Shown piece by piece: positions 6,208 through 13,744 of a stretch of DNA of 21,592 nt; positions within the stretch are counted from its first letter, which is position 1; the number at the start of each line of letters is the position of its first letter. Source of the DNA: Clostridia bacterium (lineage in GTDB: Bacteria > Bacillota > Clostridia > Oscillospirales > Acutalibacteraceae). The position numbers and the translations under genes are program-made. The notes beneath the pieces are model-generated. The model was not told the DNA's origin, ran no database searches, and saw only the letters and a program-made list of their open reading frames with translations. The stretch is from contig CAADUC010000072.1 in assembly GCA_900752115.1 (NCBI GenBank), positions 1 through 21,592 of the forward strand, given 5' to 3'.

Positions 6208-7254
6208 ACGGTAACCTTAAAGGAAATTGCAAAGGAATGCAACGTTTCCGCGACCACGGTATCCAACATTCTCAACGGAAAGCCCAAGGTAAGCGAAGCA
6301 ACGCGGCAGAAGGTTCTTCAGGTCGTAAAAAAGCGCGGCTATCAGCCGAACTATGTCGCGCAGGGGCTGCGCAATCAGCGCACGCGCACCATCGCCGTCA
6401 TCGCGGAGGATATCGGGCAGTTCACCACGCCTGGCATCATCGAAAGCGTGATGGCGCGCTTCGAGACGGAGGGCTATCATACAATTGTATGGAATCTGCG
6501 TCTCTACGCGAGATGGAACGAATCCTGGTACAACAACGAGCAGGCGTACCGCTCCATCCTGAATCCCGTTCTGCAGGAACTGCGCTCGATCAAAGTCGAA
6601 GGCGTTCTCTATATCGCCGGACACGCGCGGCTGATTCACTGTACCTCTCAGGATTACGAGGTGCCAATGGTCATGGCGTACGCGTATCCTGATTTGCAGA
6701 CCATCCCGAGCGTAACCATTGACGAAGAAAAAAGCGCTTACGAAATGGTGAAATACCTGCTCAACATGGGCCACACCAAAATCGGATTTATCGGCGGCCG
6801 GGCAGACAATATTCATACGCAGAAGCGTTTGATCGGCGCACAGAGGGCCATGTTTGAAAGTTATGTTCCCTACAATCCCGAATGGGTGCGCTACGGCGAT
6901 TGGTACCGCAAATCCGGTTATACGGCGGCAGCTCCGCTCGTACAGGCCGGTGTGACGGCCATTTTCTGTATGGCCGATCGGATGGCCGGCGGCGTATATG
7001 ATTATCTGGAAGAAAAAGGGCTCAAGGCCGGCGAGGACGTTTCTGTCACAGGATTTGACAACCAGGATTTGTCCGAGTATTTCCGTCCGGCACTGACAAC
7101 CATGGATTTGCCTCTGCAGGAAATCGGAGACAAGGCTTCTCTTCTTCTTCTTGAACGTCTTCGTGACAGCCAGACAGAAGAAACCAGCCAGCCGGTCTCC
7201 CTCTCTATTCCCTGTACGCTGGTGGAGCGCAAATCCGTCAAGCGTCTGGAATGA
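6208..7254 (+). CDS. LacI-family transcriptional regulator, apparent ACG start
   Basis: Predicted sugar-responsive repressor of the xylan operon, 348 aa if read from 6208. Residues 2-24 (VTLKEIAKECNVSATTVSN and following) are the classic LacI helix-turn-helix. A hinge follows (about 44-60), then a periplasmic-binding-protein-like effector domain with SVTIDEEKSAY, LLNMGHTKIGFIGG and VTGFDNQDLSEYF. No ATG, GTG or TTG lies in frame between the TAG at 6199 and residue 81. Codon 6208-6210 is ACG, exactly where family members carry the ATG of MVTLKEIA; an AGAGAGGA ribosome binding site lies 11 nt before it. The first standard start (GTG 6448) would remove the whole DNA-binding domain. Either ACG is used, or the start was mutated, or the base is a sequencing error. 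The shared operators upstream and downstream indicate autoregulation and control of the following operon. Confidence 0.85.
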   Translation, partial: TVTLKEIAKECNVSATTVSNILNGKPKVSEATRQKVLQVVKKRGYQPNYVAQGLRNQRTRTIAVIAEDIGQFTTPGIIESVMARFETEGYHTIVWNLRLYARWNESWYNNEQAYRSILNPVLQELRSIKVEGVLYIAGHARLIHCTSQDYEVPMVMAYAYPDLQTIPSVTIDEEKSAYEMVKYLLNMGHTKIGFIGGRADNIHTQKRLIGAQRAMFESYVPYNPEWVRYGDWYRKSGYTAAAPLVQAGVTAIFCMADRMAGGVYDYLEEKGLKAGEDVSVTGFDNQDLSEYFRPALTTMDLPLQEIGDKASLLLLERLRDSQTEETSQPVSLSIPCTLVERKSVKRLE

Positions 7255-7303
7255 ACCCCCTGCCACCTCTTCCAGACAGACGGAAACAAGCCATTCGGTA
7301 TAT

Positions 7304-7341
7304 AAAAAGGGCCGCGGAACAACTGTTCCGCGGCCCTTTTT
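7304..7341 (+). terminator. Terminator of the LacI-family gene
   Basis: A perfect 17-bp inverted repeat with loop AACT, bounded by A5 and T5, 50 bp past the stop codon. It is strong and works on both strands, insulating the regulator from the operon downstream. Confidence 0.88.
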
Positions 7342-7510
7342 CGTTTTTAGAGATTACGCCAAGCAGAGAGCCAACACATCTCCAATTTTAGTTGAACGTT
7401 GAACAGCTAAAGTGAGCAGGCTTATTTGCTAGTTTTTTCAGATTTTATCGTCTGTTTTTAAGCCGTGTATCGGTTATTTGAATTAAAATAGAAATTAATA
7501 TAAAAAAATA
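7342..7510. other. AT-rich intergenic region upstream of the xylan operon promoter
   Basis: Between the regulator's terminator and the operon promoter. It is distinctly AT-rich, especially from 7425 to 7510, and holds no open frame with a ribosome binding site. The only element I see is the candidate auxiliary operator at 7391. A curved or UP-type AT tract (TAAAAAAATA) stands just before the -35. Confidence 0.5.
7391..7404 (+). promoter_or_regulatory. Candidate auxiliary LacI operator
   Basis: GTTGAACGTTGAAC matches the operator GTTTAACGATAAAC at 11 of 14 positions and keeps the central CG and outer GTT/AAC. Like the main operators it has two mismatched symmetric pairs (12 of 14 self-complementary positions). 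It lies 164 bp upstream of the main operator, a distance compatible with looping. It could still be chance. Confidence 0.4.
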
Positions 7511-7539
7511 TTGACAAATTGCAGCATGCTGGCTATAAT
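7511..7539 (+). promoter_or_regulatory. Promoter of the xylan-utilisation operon
   Basis: -35 TTGACA (7511-7516), 17-nt spacer, -10 TATAAT (7534-7539): a perfect sigma-A consensus, which implies high expression when derepressed. The expected start near 7546 lies just upstream of the operator at 7555. Confidence 0.85.
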
Positions 7540-7554
7540 ATAGGTAAAGGTCAG

Positions 7555-7568
7555 GTTTAACGATAAAC
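7555..7568 (+). promoter_or_regulatory. LacI-family operator O2 of the xylan operon
   Basis: GTTTAACGATAAAC is the exact reverse complement of the operator at 6155-6168. Its left edge is 15 bp past the -10 hexamer, against 7 bp for O1, so it would block initiation or early elongation. Confidence 0.75.
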
Positions 7569-7587
7569 AAAAGCTTTTTGGAACAGC

Positions 7588-8643
7588 TTGTGGAAGGATT
7601 GGGATTCCAACTACAGTGAGAACGCCGCGCTGCTGACTTACTGGTTCGGCCAGCAGGTTAAGGACTCCGTCCTTGTCGGCTACGACAACAGCATTGTTCC
7701 GCTCACCGATACCGAGGGCGGCTACTACAAGGCCCTGCAGTTCCTGTTCAAGGCCAACCAGCTCGGCATTATGGATCCTGACTCCGCGACTCAGGACTGG
7801 ACGACCGTCTGCGACAGCAAGATGAAGCAGAAGAGAGTTTACCTCTTCTGGTACAACTGGCAGAACGGCTTCTGGAATACCCCTGAGCACGGCGAGAGCC
7901 GCGAGAACTACATGTATGTCCCGGTGGACGAGCTCGTTTACTACCAGCAGGCTGACTCCTACTATGGCGACGGCCGCGTCTGGGGCGTCGGCTCCTCCGT
8001 GGACGAGACGAAGAAGCTCAGAATTATGGAATTCCTTGACTGGCTCGCTTCTCCCGAAGGCCTTGACTATCAGCATGTCAGCCTTGAGGGCTTCATTTAC
8101 ACCGTGAACGACGACGGCACCTATACCCTGACCAAGGAAGGCCAGGATCGCTTCACCACGACCATCGAGGTTCCGGAAGAGTACGGCGGCGGCTCCTGGA
8201 GCGACGGCAACAACCAGGTCAACCAGTGGATCGTCGGCTCTGCCGCGACCAACCCGAACACCGGCGAGAGCTATGATCCGTCCCTGTGGGCTTCCTCCAT
8301 CGAGATGAACCTGACGGCCACCACCAACGAGTGGATGGAGAAGTACAACGCCGACAACGAGGTTAAGTATCTCGAGGGCACCGATCAGCTGAAGATGGTT
8401 GCCAACATCAACATTCCGCTTGCGACCGATTCCACCGACATCGCCCTTATCCGCAGCCAGTGCGGCACCCTGATTAAGGACACCTCCTGGCAGATGGTCT
8501 TTGCCGCGGACGAGGCTGAGTTCAACTCCCTGTGGGACAACATGATGACCCAGCTCGAGGGACTTAACTGGAACACGCTGACTGAGTATGACACCGAGAA
8601 GTATCAGCCGCTCATCGACGCCAGAATCGCCGCTGCTGAGTAA
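7588..8643 (+). CDS. Extracellular solute-binding protein, N-terminally truncated
   Basis: The 351 codons match the C-terminal part of a large (about 550 aa) family-1 ABC sugar-binding protein of the LipO/LplA type found with xylo-oligosaccharide importers. Visible traits are many aromatic residues, the FWYNWQNGFW stretch, the WGVGSSVDETKKLRIMEFLDWLASPEG block and a C-terminal IDARIAA. A signal peptide, lipobox and roughly 200 N-terminal residues are missing. Coding similarity seems to run back to about 7570, directly at the operator. No ATG and no ribosome binding site precede the TTG at 7588, so this copy is unlikely to make a working lipoprotein. Codon use is strongly biased (AAG, GAC, CTG-rich), as in highly expressed binding proteins and unlike the downstream genes. 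A deletion joining promoter to mid-gene, or an assembly junction, would explain it. Permease genes are absent from the window. Confidence 0.75.
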   Translation: MWKDWDSNYSENAALLTYWFGQQVKDSVLVGYDNSIVPLTDTEGGYYKALQFLFKANQLGIMDPDSATQDWTTVCDSKMKQKRVYLFWYNWQNGFWNTPEHGESRENYMYVPVDELVYYQQADSYYGDGRVWGVGSSVDETKKLRIMEFLDWLASPEGLDYQHVSLEGFIYTVNDDGTYTLTKEGQDRFTTTIEVPEEYGGGSWSDGNNQVNQWIVGSAATNPNTGESYDPSLWASSIEMNLTATTNEWMEKYNADNEVKYLEGTDQLKMVANINIPLATDSTDIALIRSQCGTLIKDTSWQMVFAADEAEFNSLWDNMMTQLEGLNWNTLTEYDTEKYQPLIDARIAAAE

Positions 8644-8703
8644 GCGCATCACACAACCGCACAACAGAATGGTAAGACAAAGGCATGTCCTTTGCAGTCA
8701 TTG

Positions 8704-8733
8704 GGGGCCGGCCATGTGCCGGCCCCTTTCTTT
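8704..8733 (+). terminator. Intra-operon terminator or attenuator
   Basis: A perfect 9-bp GC-rich stem (GGGGCCGGC/GCCGGCCCC, loop CATGT) is followed by TTTCTTT. It lies between the binding-protein gene and the GH10 gene, where many sugar operons carry a partial terminator or mRNA-stabilising hairpin that keeps binding-protein mRNA above enzyme mRNA. I see no new promoter behind it, so it must leak. Confidence 0.7.
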
Positions 8734-8760
8734 ATCAGACCGTCGAGCATCGGAACGCGT

Positions 8761-8799
8761 CCCGGGAAACAAGCCCGGGCACGGATCCTTTTTCCGGGA
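8761..8799 (+). other. Alternative hairpins before the GH10 ribosome binding site
   Basis: Two stems compete: CCCGGG (8761-8766) with CCCGGG (8774-8779), or TCCC-GGAAA (from 8760, one bulged G) with TTTCCGGGA (8791-8799). The second ends two bases before the AGGAG of the GH10 gene. A small hairpin CAAAGG/CCTTTG also lies at 8678-8694. Their role is unknown. Confidence 0.3.
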
Positions 8800-8816
8800 A
8801 CAGGAGTGAATTGGAA

Positions 8817-11807
8817 ATGGGACTCAAGGAAATTTACCGGCCATATTTTCCGATCGGCGCGGCCGTTCCGGCCTCGGCCTTTGATCATCCATCCGCTCTG
8901 CATGCCATTGCAGAGCAGTATGCCTCCCTCACCTGCGAAAACGACATGAAGCCGGAGGCGCTGCTGGATCGGGAGGAAAATCAGAAAAATCCCGCCGCCT
9001 GCGATCGAACTCCCGCACTGCGTTTTGACCGTGCCGTTCCGTATCTGGAATTTGCAAAGGAAAACGGAATCGGTATGCGCGGCCACACGCTCGTCTGGCA
9101 CAACCAGACGCCGCGCTGGTTCTTTGCAAAGGAATACCGCAGCGAACCGGACGCCCCTCTCGCAGATCGCGAAACCATGCTGGCCCGTCTGGAAAGCTAT
9201 ATCCGAGACGTTATGAACTTTGTGCAGGAACGGTACCCCGGCGTCGTCTACGCCTGGGACGTTGTCAATGAAGCCATCGACGGCAGTACCCTGCGCCCCT
9301 CCCTCTGGACCGAAACGGTAGGGGAGGATTTTGTACTGCAGGCTTTCCGTATGGCGGCAAAGTACAAAGCCCCCGGCGTCAGCCTGTTTTATAACGACTA
9401 CGACACTTTCCTCCCGGAAAAGCGGGAGGCTATCTGTGAAACAATATTGAAGCCCCTGCTCGCGGAAAAACTGGTCGATGGCATGGGGATGCAGTCTCAT
9501 CTGCAGCTGGCAGCCCCCTCGGCGGACGAGTACCGCACGGCAGTGCGCCGCTACGGCGCGCTTGGTCTGCAGGTACAAATCACGGAACTCGACGTCTTCT
9601 CCCCCGACACCTCCGACGCAGCGATGCAGCGCCTTGCGGAGCGCTACCGTGATCTTTTTCTCCTCCTTCTGGAAGAGAAAAAGACAGGTGCAGCCAATAT
9701 AACGGGCGTTACCTTCTGGGGCCTGCAGGACGAGGAAAGCTGGCTGACCGGCTTCCGCCGTCAGGCGTGCCGTCCGCTCCTCTTTGAGCATGGCTACCGT
9801 CCGAAGGCGGCGTATCGGGCCGTGTGCAGCGTACCGGGCCTGGCGGAAGGGGATCTGGAGGACCGTCTCCCCGGCGGCGACCGCTTTGCGTTCTGGGAGC
9901 GCGAGCAAAATTACACCAGAGACTACCACGTCAACCCCTCCCACCCAAACGCTTCCGACGACGGGGACGGCAGCGCTGAGTATCCGTTTGTCACCATTCA
10001 GGCGGCAGCGGATCGTGTCCAGCCCGGCGAACGCGTCCTTATTCACGGCGGAGTCTACCGTGAGTGCGTCCATCCGCGCCGCGGCGGCGAAGATCCGGAG
10101 CATATGATCGCCTATGAGGCATTCGGCGACGGCGAAGTGATTATCAAAGCCTCCGTCGTAGCGACCACTTTCTCACCAAGCACAGGCTGGGAACTCACTC
10201 CTCAAGGCACGGGAAAAGCTCCGGAGGGAGTGAAGATCTGGGAAACCAAGCTGAACCCGGACGACTTCCGGGGCTATAATCCTTTCTGTGCCGTCAATAT
10301 TCTGCATGACCGCCTTTTCATTGAGTACGACAAAACAGACATGACAACCTACCTCAACCGCCGCGGCATGGTCTTTGTCGACGGCAAGCCCCTGCGCCAG
10401 GTGCCTCTCTACGGACTGATGTCGCAGACACCCGGTTCCTACTGGGTAGAGGCAAACGGTCAGACAGTTCACTTCCGTCTTGCGGACGATGGAGATCCGC
10501 GGTATCATGTGATTGAACTGACAAGCCGGGAGCAATGCTTTGCCCCCGAAACCCCGTTCCTCTCCTACATCAAAGTCAAGGGCCTCGTCTGCGCTCACGC
10601 GGCGACCGGTGCGCCTGTCCCGCAGCGCGGCTCGATCTCCTGCTTCCGGGGCCATCACTGGATCATTGAAGACTGTGTAATCGACTGGTCCAACGCTGTC
10701 GGCATTGACGTCGGCAATGAGTGCTGGCACCATACCATCGGGGAAAATCAGATTATCGGCTATACGGTGATCCGCGGCTGTGAAATCCGCAGCGCGGGAG
10801 TCTGCGGAATCGCCGGCCTGTTTGCCTCCCACCTGCTGATCGAGGACAATCTCATCACCGGCACAGGCTGGCAGGCAATGGAGCTTTCCTGGGAGGCCGG
10901 CGGCATCAAGGTCCACAACAGCATCGGCAGCCTGATACGCCGCAACATCTTCACAGAAACCTTCCGGGCCGATCATTTGTGGATGGACGTCGGAAACGAG
11001 AACAACCGTATCACGCGCAATCTTTTCCTCGACGGACGTGAACAGCGTGAGGCTATTTTCATTGAATGCTCGCGTGACGGCATCAATCTGATCGACAACA
11101 ATATTTTCTGGAATGTGGAGGGCCGCTTTAACCCGGCCGACGTCCCGGCCGAGCCCGGCTCCTCGGGCTGGTACAAGATGGAGGAGCTCGGCGTCGTGAA
11201 CGGCTATGCCGTCTACGGCGAAGGCACCGACCGGCTCCATGTCGAGCACAATCTGATCGGCCGCTGCCGGAGCGCGGGCTATTTCGTCAAACCCGTCGCC
11301 TTCCGTATCCATGGCCCCGGAGGACGCGGCGGCACAGGCCGGGAGGCCCGGATCCGCAACAACCTGTTCTACGAGTGCGGCGAGGCCGCGATCAAGTTCC
11401 CGACCCGCGACAACGATGCACAGGGCAACGCCTATGTCAATATGCCGGGCGGATATCTGCGGGTGCTGTATCCAGCGCCCGAAAATTGCCTGAACCTCGA
11501 CGCATGGCAGGAATTCTTCGGCTTTGATCGCGAGGGGCAGGAAGGCTGGTTCGACATCTCTGTTGACACCAAGGCATTCACGCTCCGGCTCTCCCGCCCG
11601 GAGCAGCCGCCCCGCACCGGCCGCCTGCATCTGGACGAGTCGCAGTACGTGACGGATCCGGCATATCTCGTACCCGTGGAGGCCTCTCTCGAGACCCCGG
11701 AGGACTTCTTCGGTCCCGCGGTACAGGCACGCCGCCTGCCCGGCCCGTTCGCGCAGCTTGAGACAGGCCGCGTGTACGAAATTGATCCCCGGCGGAAAAC
11801 GCATTGA
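8817..11807 (+). CDS. GH10 endo-xylanase fused to GH120-like beta-xylosidase
   Basis: Predicted two-enzyme protein (996 aa) cutting xylo-oligosaccharides. Residues 1 to about 340 form a GH10 TIM barrel: GHTLVWHNQTPRWF, acid/base E152 in WDVVNEAI, nucleophile E257 in ITELDV, and FWGLQDEESW near the end. From about 370 to 996 the chain is a right-handed beta-helix resembling GH120 beta-xylosidases: DPFxTI-like YPFVTIQAAADRVQPGERVLIHGGVYRE, SYIKVKGLVCAHAAT, HWIIEDCVI. The residues equivalent to the GH120 nucleophile and acid appear as D724 (LWMDVGNE) and E750 (IFIECSRD). No signal peptide, cellulose-binding or dockerin module is present, so it should act in the cytoplasm on imported oligomers. 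ATG 8817 was chosen because AGGAG lies 10 nt before it and the GH10 fold starts at once. The frame is open upstream, but that part is leader. Family assignment of the second half is by remembered motif similarity. Confidence 0.88.
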   Translation: MGLKEIYRPYFPIGAAVPASAFDHPSALHAIAEQYASLTCENDMKPEALLDREENQKNPAACDRTPALRFDRAVPYLEFAKENGIGMRGHTLVWHNQTPRWFFAKEYRSEPDAPLADRETMLARLESYIRDVMNFVQERYPGVVYAWDVVNEAIDGSTLRPSLWTETVGEDFVLQAFRMAAKYKAPGVSLFYNDYDTFLPEKREAICETILKPLLAEKLVDGMGMQSHLQLAAPSADEYRTAVRRYGALGLQVQITELDVFSPDTSDAAMQRLAERYRDLFLLLLEEKKTGAANITGVTFWGLQDEESWLTGFRRQACRPLLFEHGYRPKAAYRAVCSVPGLAEGDLEDRLPGGDRFAFWEREQNYTRDYHVNPSHPNASDDGDGSAEYPFVTIQAAADRVQPGERVLIHGGVYRECVHPRRGGEDPEHMIAYEAFGDGEVIIKASVVATTFSPSTGWELTPQGTGKAPEGVKIWETKLNPDDFRGYNPFCAVNILHDRLFIEYDKTDMTTYLNRRGMVFVDGKPLRQVPLYGLMSQTPGSYWVEANGQTVHFRLADDGDPRYHVIELTSREQCFAPETPFLSYIKVKGLVCAHAATGAPVPQRGSISCFRGHHWIIEDCVIDWSNAVGIDVGNECWHHTIGENQIIGYTVIRGCEIRSAGVCGIAGLFASHLLIEDNLITGTGWQAMELSWEAGGIKVHNSIGSLIRRNIFTETFRADHLWMDVGNENNRITRNLFLDGREQREAIFIECSRDGINLIDNNIFWNVEGRFNPADVPAEPGSSGWYKMEELGVVNGYAVYGEGTDRLHVEHNLIGRCRSAGYFVKPVAFRIHGPGGRGGTGREARIRNNLFYECGEAAIKFPTRDNDAQGNAYVNMPGGYLRVLYPAPENCLNLDAWQEFFGFDREGQEGWFDISVDTKAFTLRLSRPEQPPRTGRLHLDESQYVTDPAYLVPVEASLETPEDFFGPAVQARRLPGPFAQLETGRVYEIDPRRKTH

Positions 11808-11872
11808 AGCGGTCACAACGCCCGGTCTATCATACCAACCCCCGGCATGGGGGACAAAAGGAGAAACAGAAC

Positions 11873-13690
11873 ATGGAAGGAATCTATCAGAGAAGCGGGT
11901 GCCGTCTCGCCGTCTACACCCGGCGGCCGGAACCTGGGCTTTATCCGTCCGGACTGGCGCGTTCGATACACGTTGCCGTCAGCACCGACGGCAAAACATT
12001 CGAGCCTCTCAATCACAATTACGGGATTCTGTTCGCCCAGGCTGACGTCACGGCCGACAACACTTTACACACCAAAAGCCTGAAAAACCCCTGTGTTTTC
12101 GCGCTCGCCCAGGGCGGCTGGGGAATTGCCGCGGTCCGTGTGCAGGAAGAAGGCGAGGACGACCCCAACAGCCGCGGGGAAATCCTTCTGTGGACCACCG
12201 GCGATTTCATGGAGTTTTCCTTTCTTGGCCTGCTTCCGCTTGGTCACGCCGGACAGGTTGATCGCGTGCGGATCGGTTATGACCGTGAAGCGGGACAGTA
12301 CGCCGTTGTCTGGACTGACGAAACAGGCTGCTGGCAGGCGCACAGCACCGATCTGAGCGGCTGGCTTCTGACCATCCGCCGTCCCGCCGTATGGGAGGAC
12401 GGCGAAGAGCCTGCTTCCATGCCGTACGGTGCGGTATTCGGCAGCGAGGTGGCAATCGACGCCAATCTGTACGACCGTGTCCGCACGTATTGGGGCCGTC
12501 TGTCTCATATTGATACCGTCCTGCCCGCAGAAGTTTGCGCCGCATCGGCGGAGGACGTTTGCTCCGTGTGTGCGGCTGCCGTCTACTCCGACGGTTCCTC
12601 TGCTCTGCAAAAAATCGACTGGGATCTCTCCCCCATTGATTTCTCCAAACCCGGCGTTTATGAGATTAAAGGCGAAATCCGCAGCAATCCGTACCGCTTC
12701 CCGCTCACGCACGGGACCGGCGATCCGGTGATTGTTCCGTGGAACGGAAAATATTATTATCTCTCCACCAGCGACACAACCGGCGATGTCGGTCTGTACG
12801 TCCGCGAAGCCGACACGCCGGAGGGTCTGTTCGCTCCGGATATCGAACTGCACCTGATTCTCCCATACGACGAGGAGCGGAAGTTCATCCAAACGTTCTG
12901 GGCTCCGGAATTTCACATTGTGGGGGGCGAACCGTACATTTTCTTCGCTGTGAGCGGAAACGTCTGGGGCCCTCAGTGTCATGTCATGCACTTAAAGCCC
13001 GGCGGACGCTTCACCGACCCGGACGCCTGGGAAACGCCTCGCCGCGTTCTGCGGATGGACGGTACGCCGCTGACGGAAAAAGGCATCACACTGGACATGA
13101 CCGTTATCAAAGCAGGAGGCCGCGTCTACGCTGCGTGGTCCTACCGCTTCGGCATGGGGACGCCGCTGGATACCGGTTCCATGCTGTACATCGCCCCGCT
13201 CAACGAAGAGGAGCCCTGGAAGCTCGCAGGCGAGCCCGCGCTGCTGTCCCGCCCGCTCCTGAGCTGGGAAAACCTCGAAACAACCGTCAACAACGAAGGC
13301 CCCTATGCTTTTGTCACAGAAGACAGAGTCTATCTCGCCTATTCCGCCGGCTCCGCCAACAGCTATACCTATGCGGTGGGGCTTCTGACCGCCGATCCGC
13401 AGGATGATCTGGCCGATCCGGCAAACTGGAAAAAAGGGCTGACCCCTGTTCTGACCTATTACTCGGTCGACGGCGAATACGGCCCGGGCCACAACTCGTT
13501 TTTCCGGGATGGCCTCGGCAATCTCTGGATCGCCTATCACGGCGAAACGGATACGGTCAGCCGCCTGCGCTGCGCAGGTATCCGCCGAGTCCATTTTGAT
13601 CTGCAGAACCGTCCCCGCTTTGACCTGTCCGCCGAGCGGGACGTCAACCCGGCACTGCGGCGCGTCTCCATGCGTGTGCGGGTGCAATAA
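11873..13690 (+). CDS. GH43-family glycoside hydrolase with Big_4-like insert
   Basis: Predicted beta-xylosidase or alpha-L-arabinofuranosidase (605 aa). The C-terminal half (from about 280) is a five-bladed GH43 propeller: base D284 in GTGDPVIVPWNGKYYYLS, modulator D408 in GITLDMTVI, general acid E475 in VNNEGPYAFV, and the GHNSFF histidine near the end. Residues about 229-277 (YSDGSS...WDLSPIDFSKPGVYEIKGEI) resemble a bacterial Ig-like Big_4 domain. The N-terminal 215 residues, with AVSTDGKTFEPLN and LWTTGDFMEFSFLG repeats, look like another partial propeller, seemingly non-catalytic. There is no signal peptide. ATG 11873 has AAAGGAG 9 nt upstream; the frame back to 11804 has no such site. 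It lies 65 bp after the fusion gene. Exact linkage specificity cannot be read from sequence. Confidence 0.85.
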   Translation: MEGIYQRSGCRLAVYTRRPEPGLYPSGLARSIHVAVSTDGKTFEPLNHNYGILFAQADVTADNTLHTKSLKNPCVFALAQGGWGIAAVRVQEEGEDDPNSRGEILLWTTGDFMEFSFLGLLPLGHAGQVDRVRIGYDREAGQYAVVWTDETGCWQAHSTDLSGWLLTIRRPAVWEDGEEPASMPYGAVFGSEVAIDANLYDRVRTYWGRLSHIDTVLPAEVCAASAEDVCSVCAAAVYSDGSSALQKIDWDLSPIDFSKPGVYEIKGEIRSNPYRFPLTHGTGDPVIVPWNGKYYYLSTSDTTGDVGLYVREADTPEGLFAPDIELHLILPYDEERKFIQTFWAPEFHIVGGEPYIFFAVSGNVWGPQCHVMHLKPGGRFTDPDAWETPRRVLRMDGTPLTEKGITLDMTVIKAGGRVYAAWSYRFGMGTPLDTGSMLYIAPLNEEEPWKLAGEPALLSRPLLSWENLETTVNNEGPYAFVTEDRVYLAYSAGSANSYTYAVGLLTADPQDDLADPANWKKGLTPVLTYYSVDGEYGPGHNSFFRDGLGNLWIAYHGETDTVSRLRCAGIRRVHFDLQNRPRFDLSAERDVNPALRRVSMRVRVQ

Positions 13691-13744
13691 GCGCGGGACC
13701 GTACACATCGCTGCCTAAATCTGATACAAGGGAGGAGAAACCAC

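Noticed and set aside
6448..7254. Start of the regulator at GTG 6448
   Set aside because: The upstream in-frame sequence encodes a complete LacI helix-turn-helix preceded by a ribosome binding site, promoter and operator, so the gene must begin near 6208.
7500..7600. Catabolite-responsive (cre) element near the operon promoter
   Set aside because: No good match to the cre consensus TGNAANCGNTNNCA; the palindrome there has a different sequence shared with the regulator promoter.
7495..8664. Minus-strand open frame of 389 codons opposite the solute-binding protein
   Set aside because: Strong codon bias of the plus-strand gene keeps the antisense frame open; it also runs over the operon promoter and operator.
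10173..11816. Long minus-strand open frame opposite the GH10-GH120-like gene
   Set aside because: It is a shadow of a GC-rich coding strand; the plus strand shows conserved catalytic motifs and ribosome binding sites, the minus frame no family features.
11845..11863. CCCCC/GGGGG hairpin between the fusion gene and GH43 as a terminator
   Set aside because: Only 5 bp, no T tract, and it sits just before the ribosome binding site.
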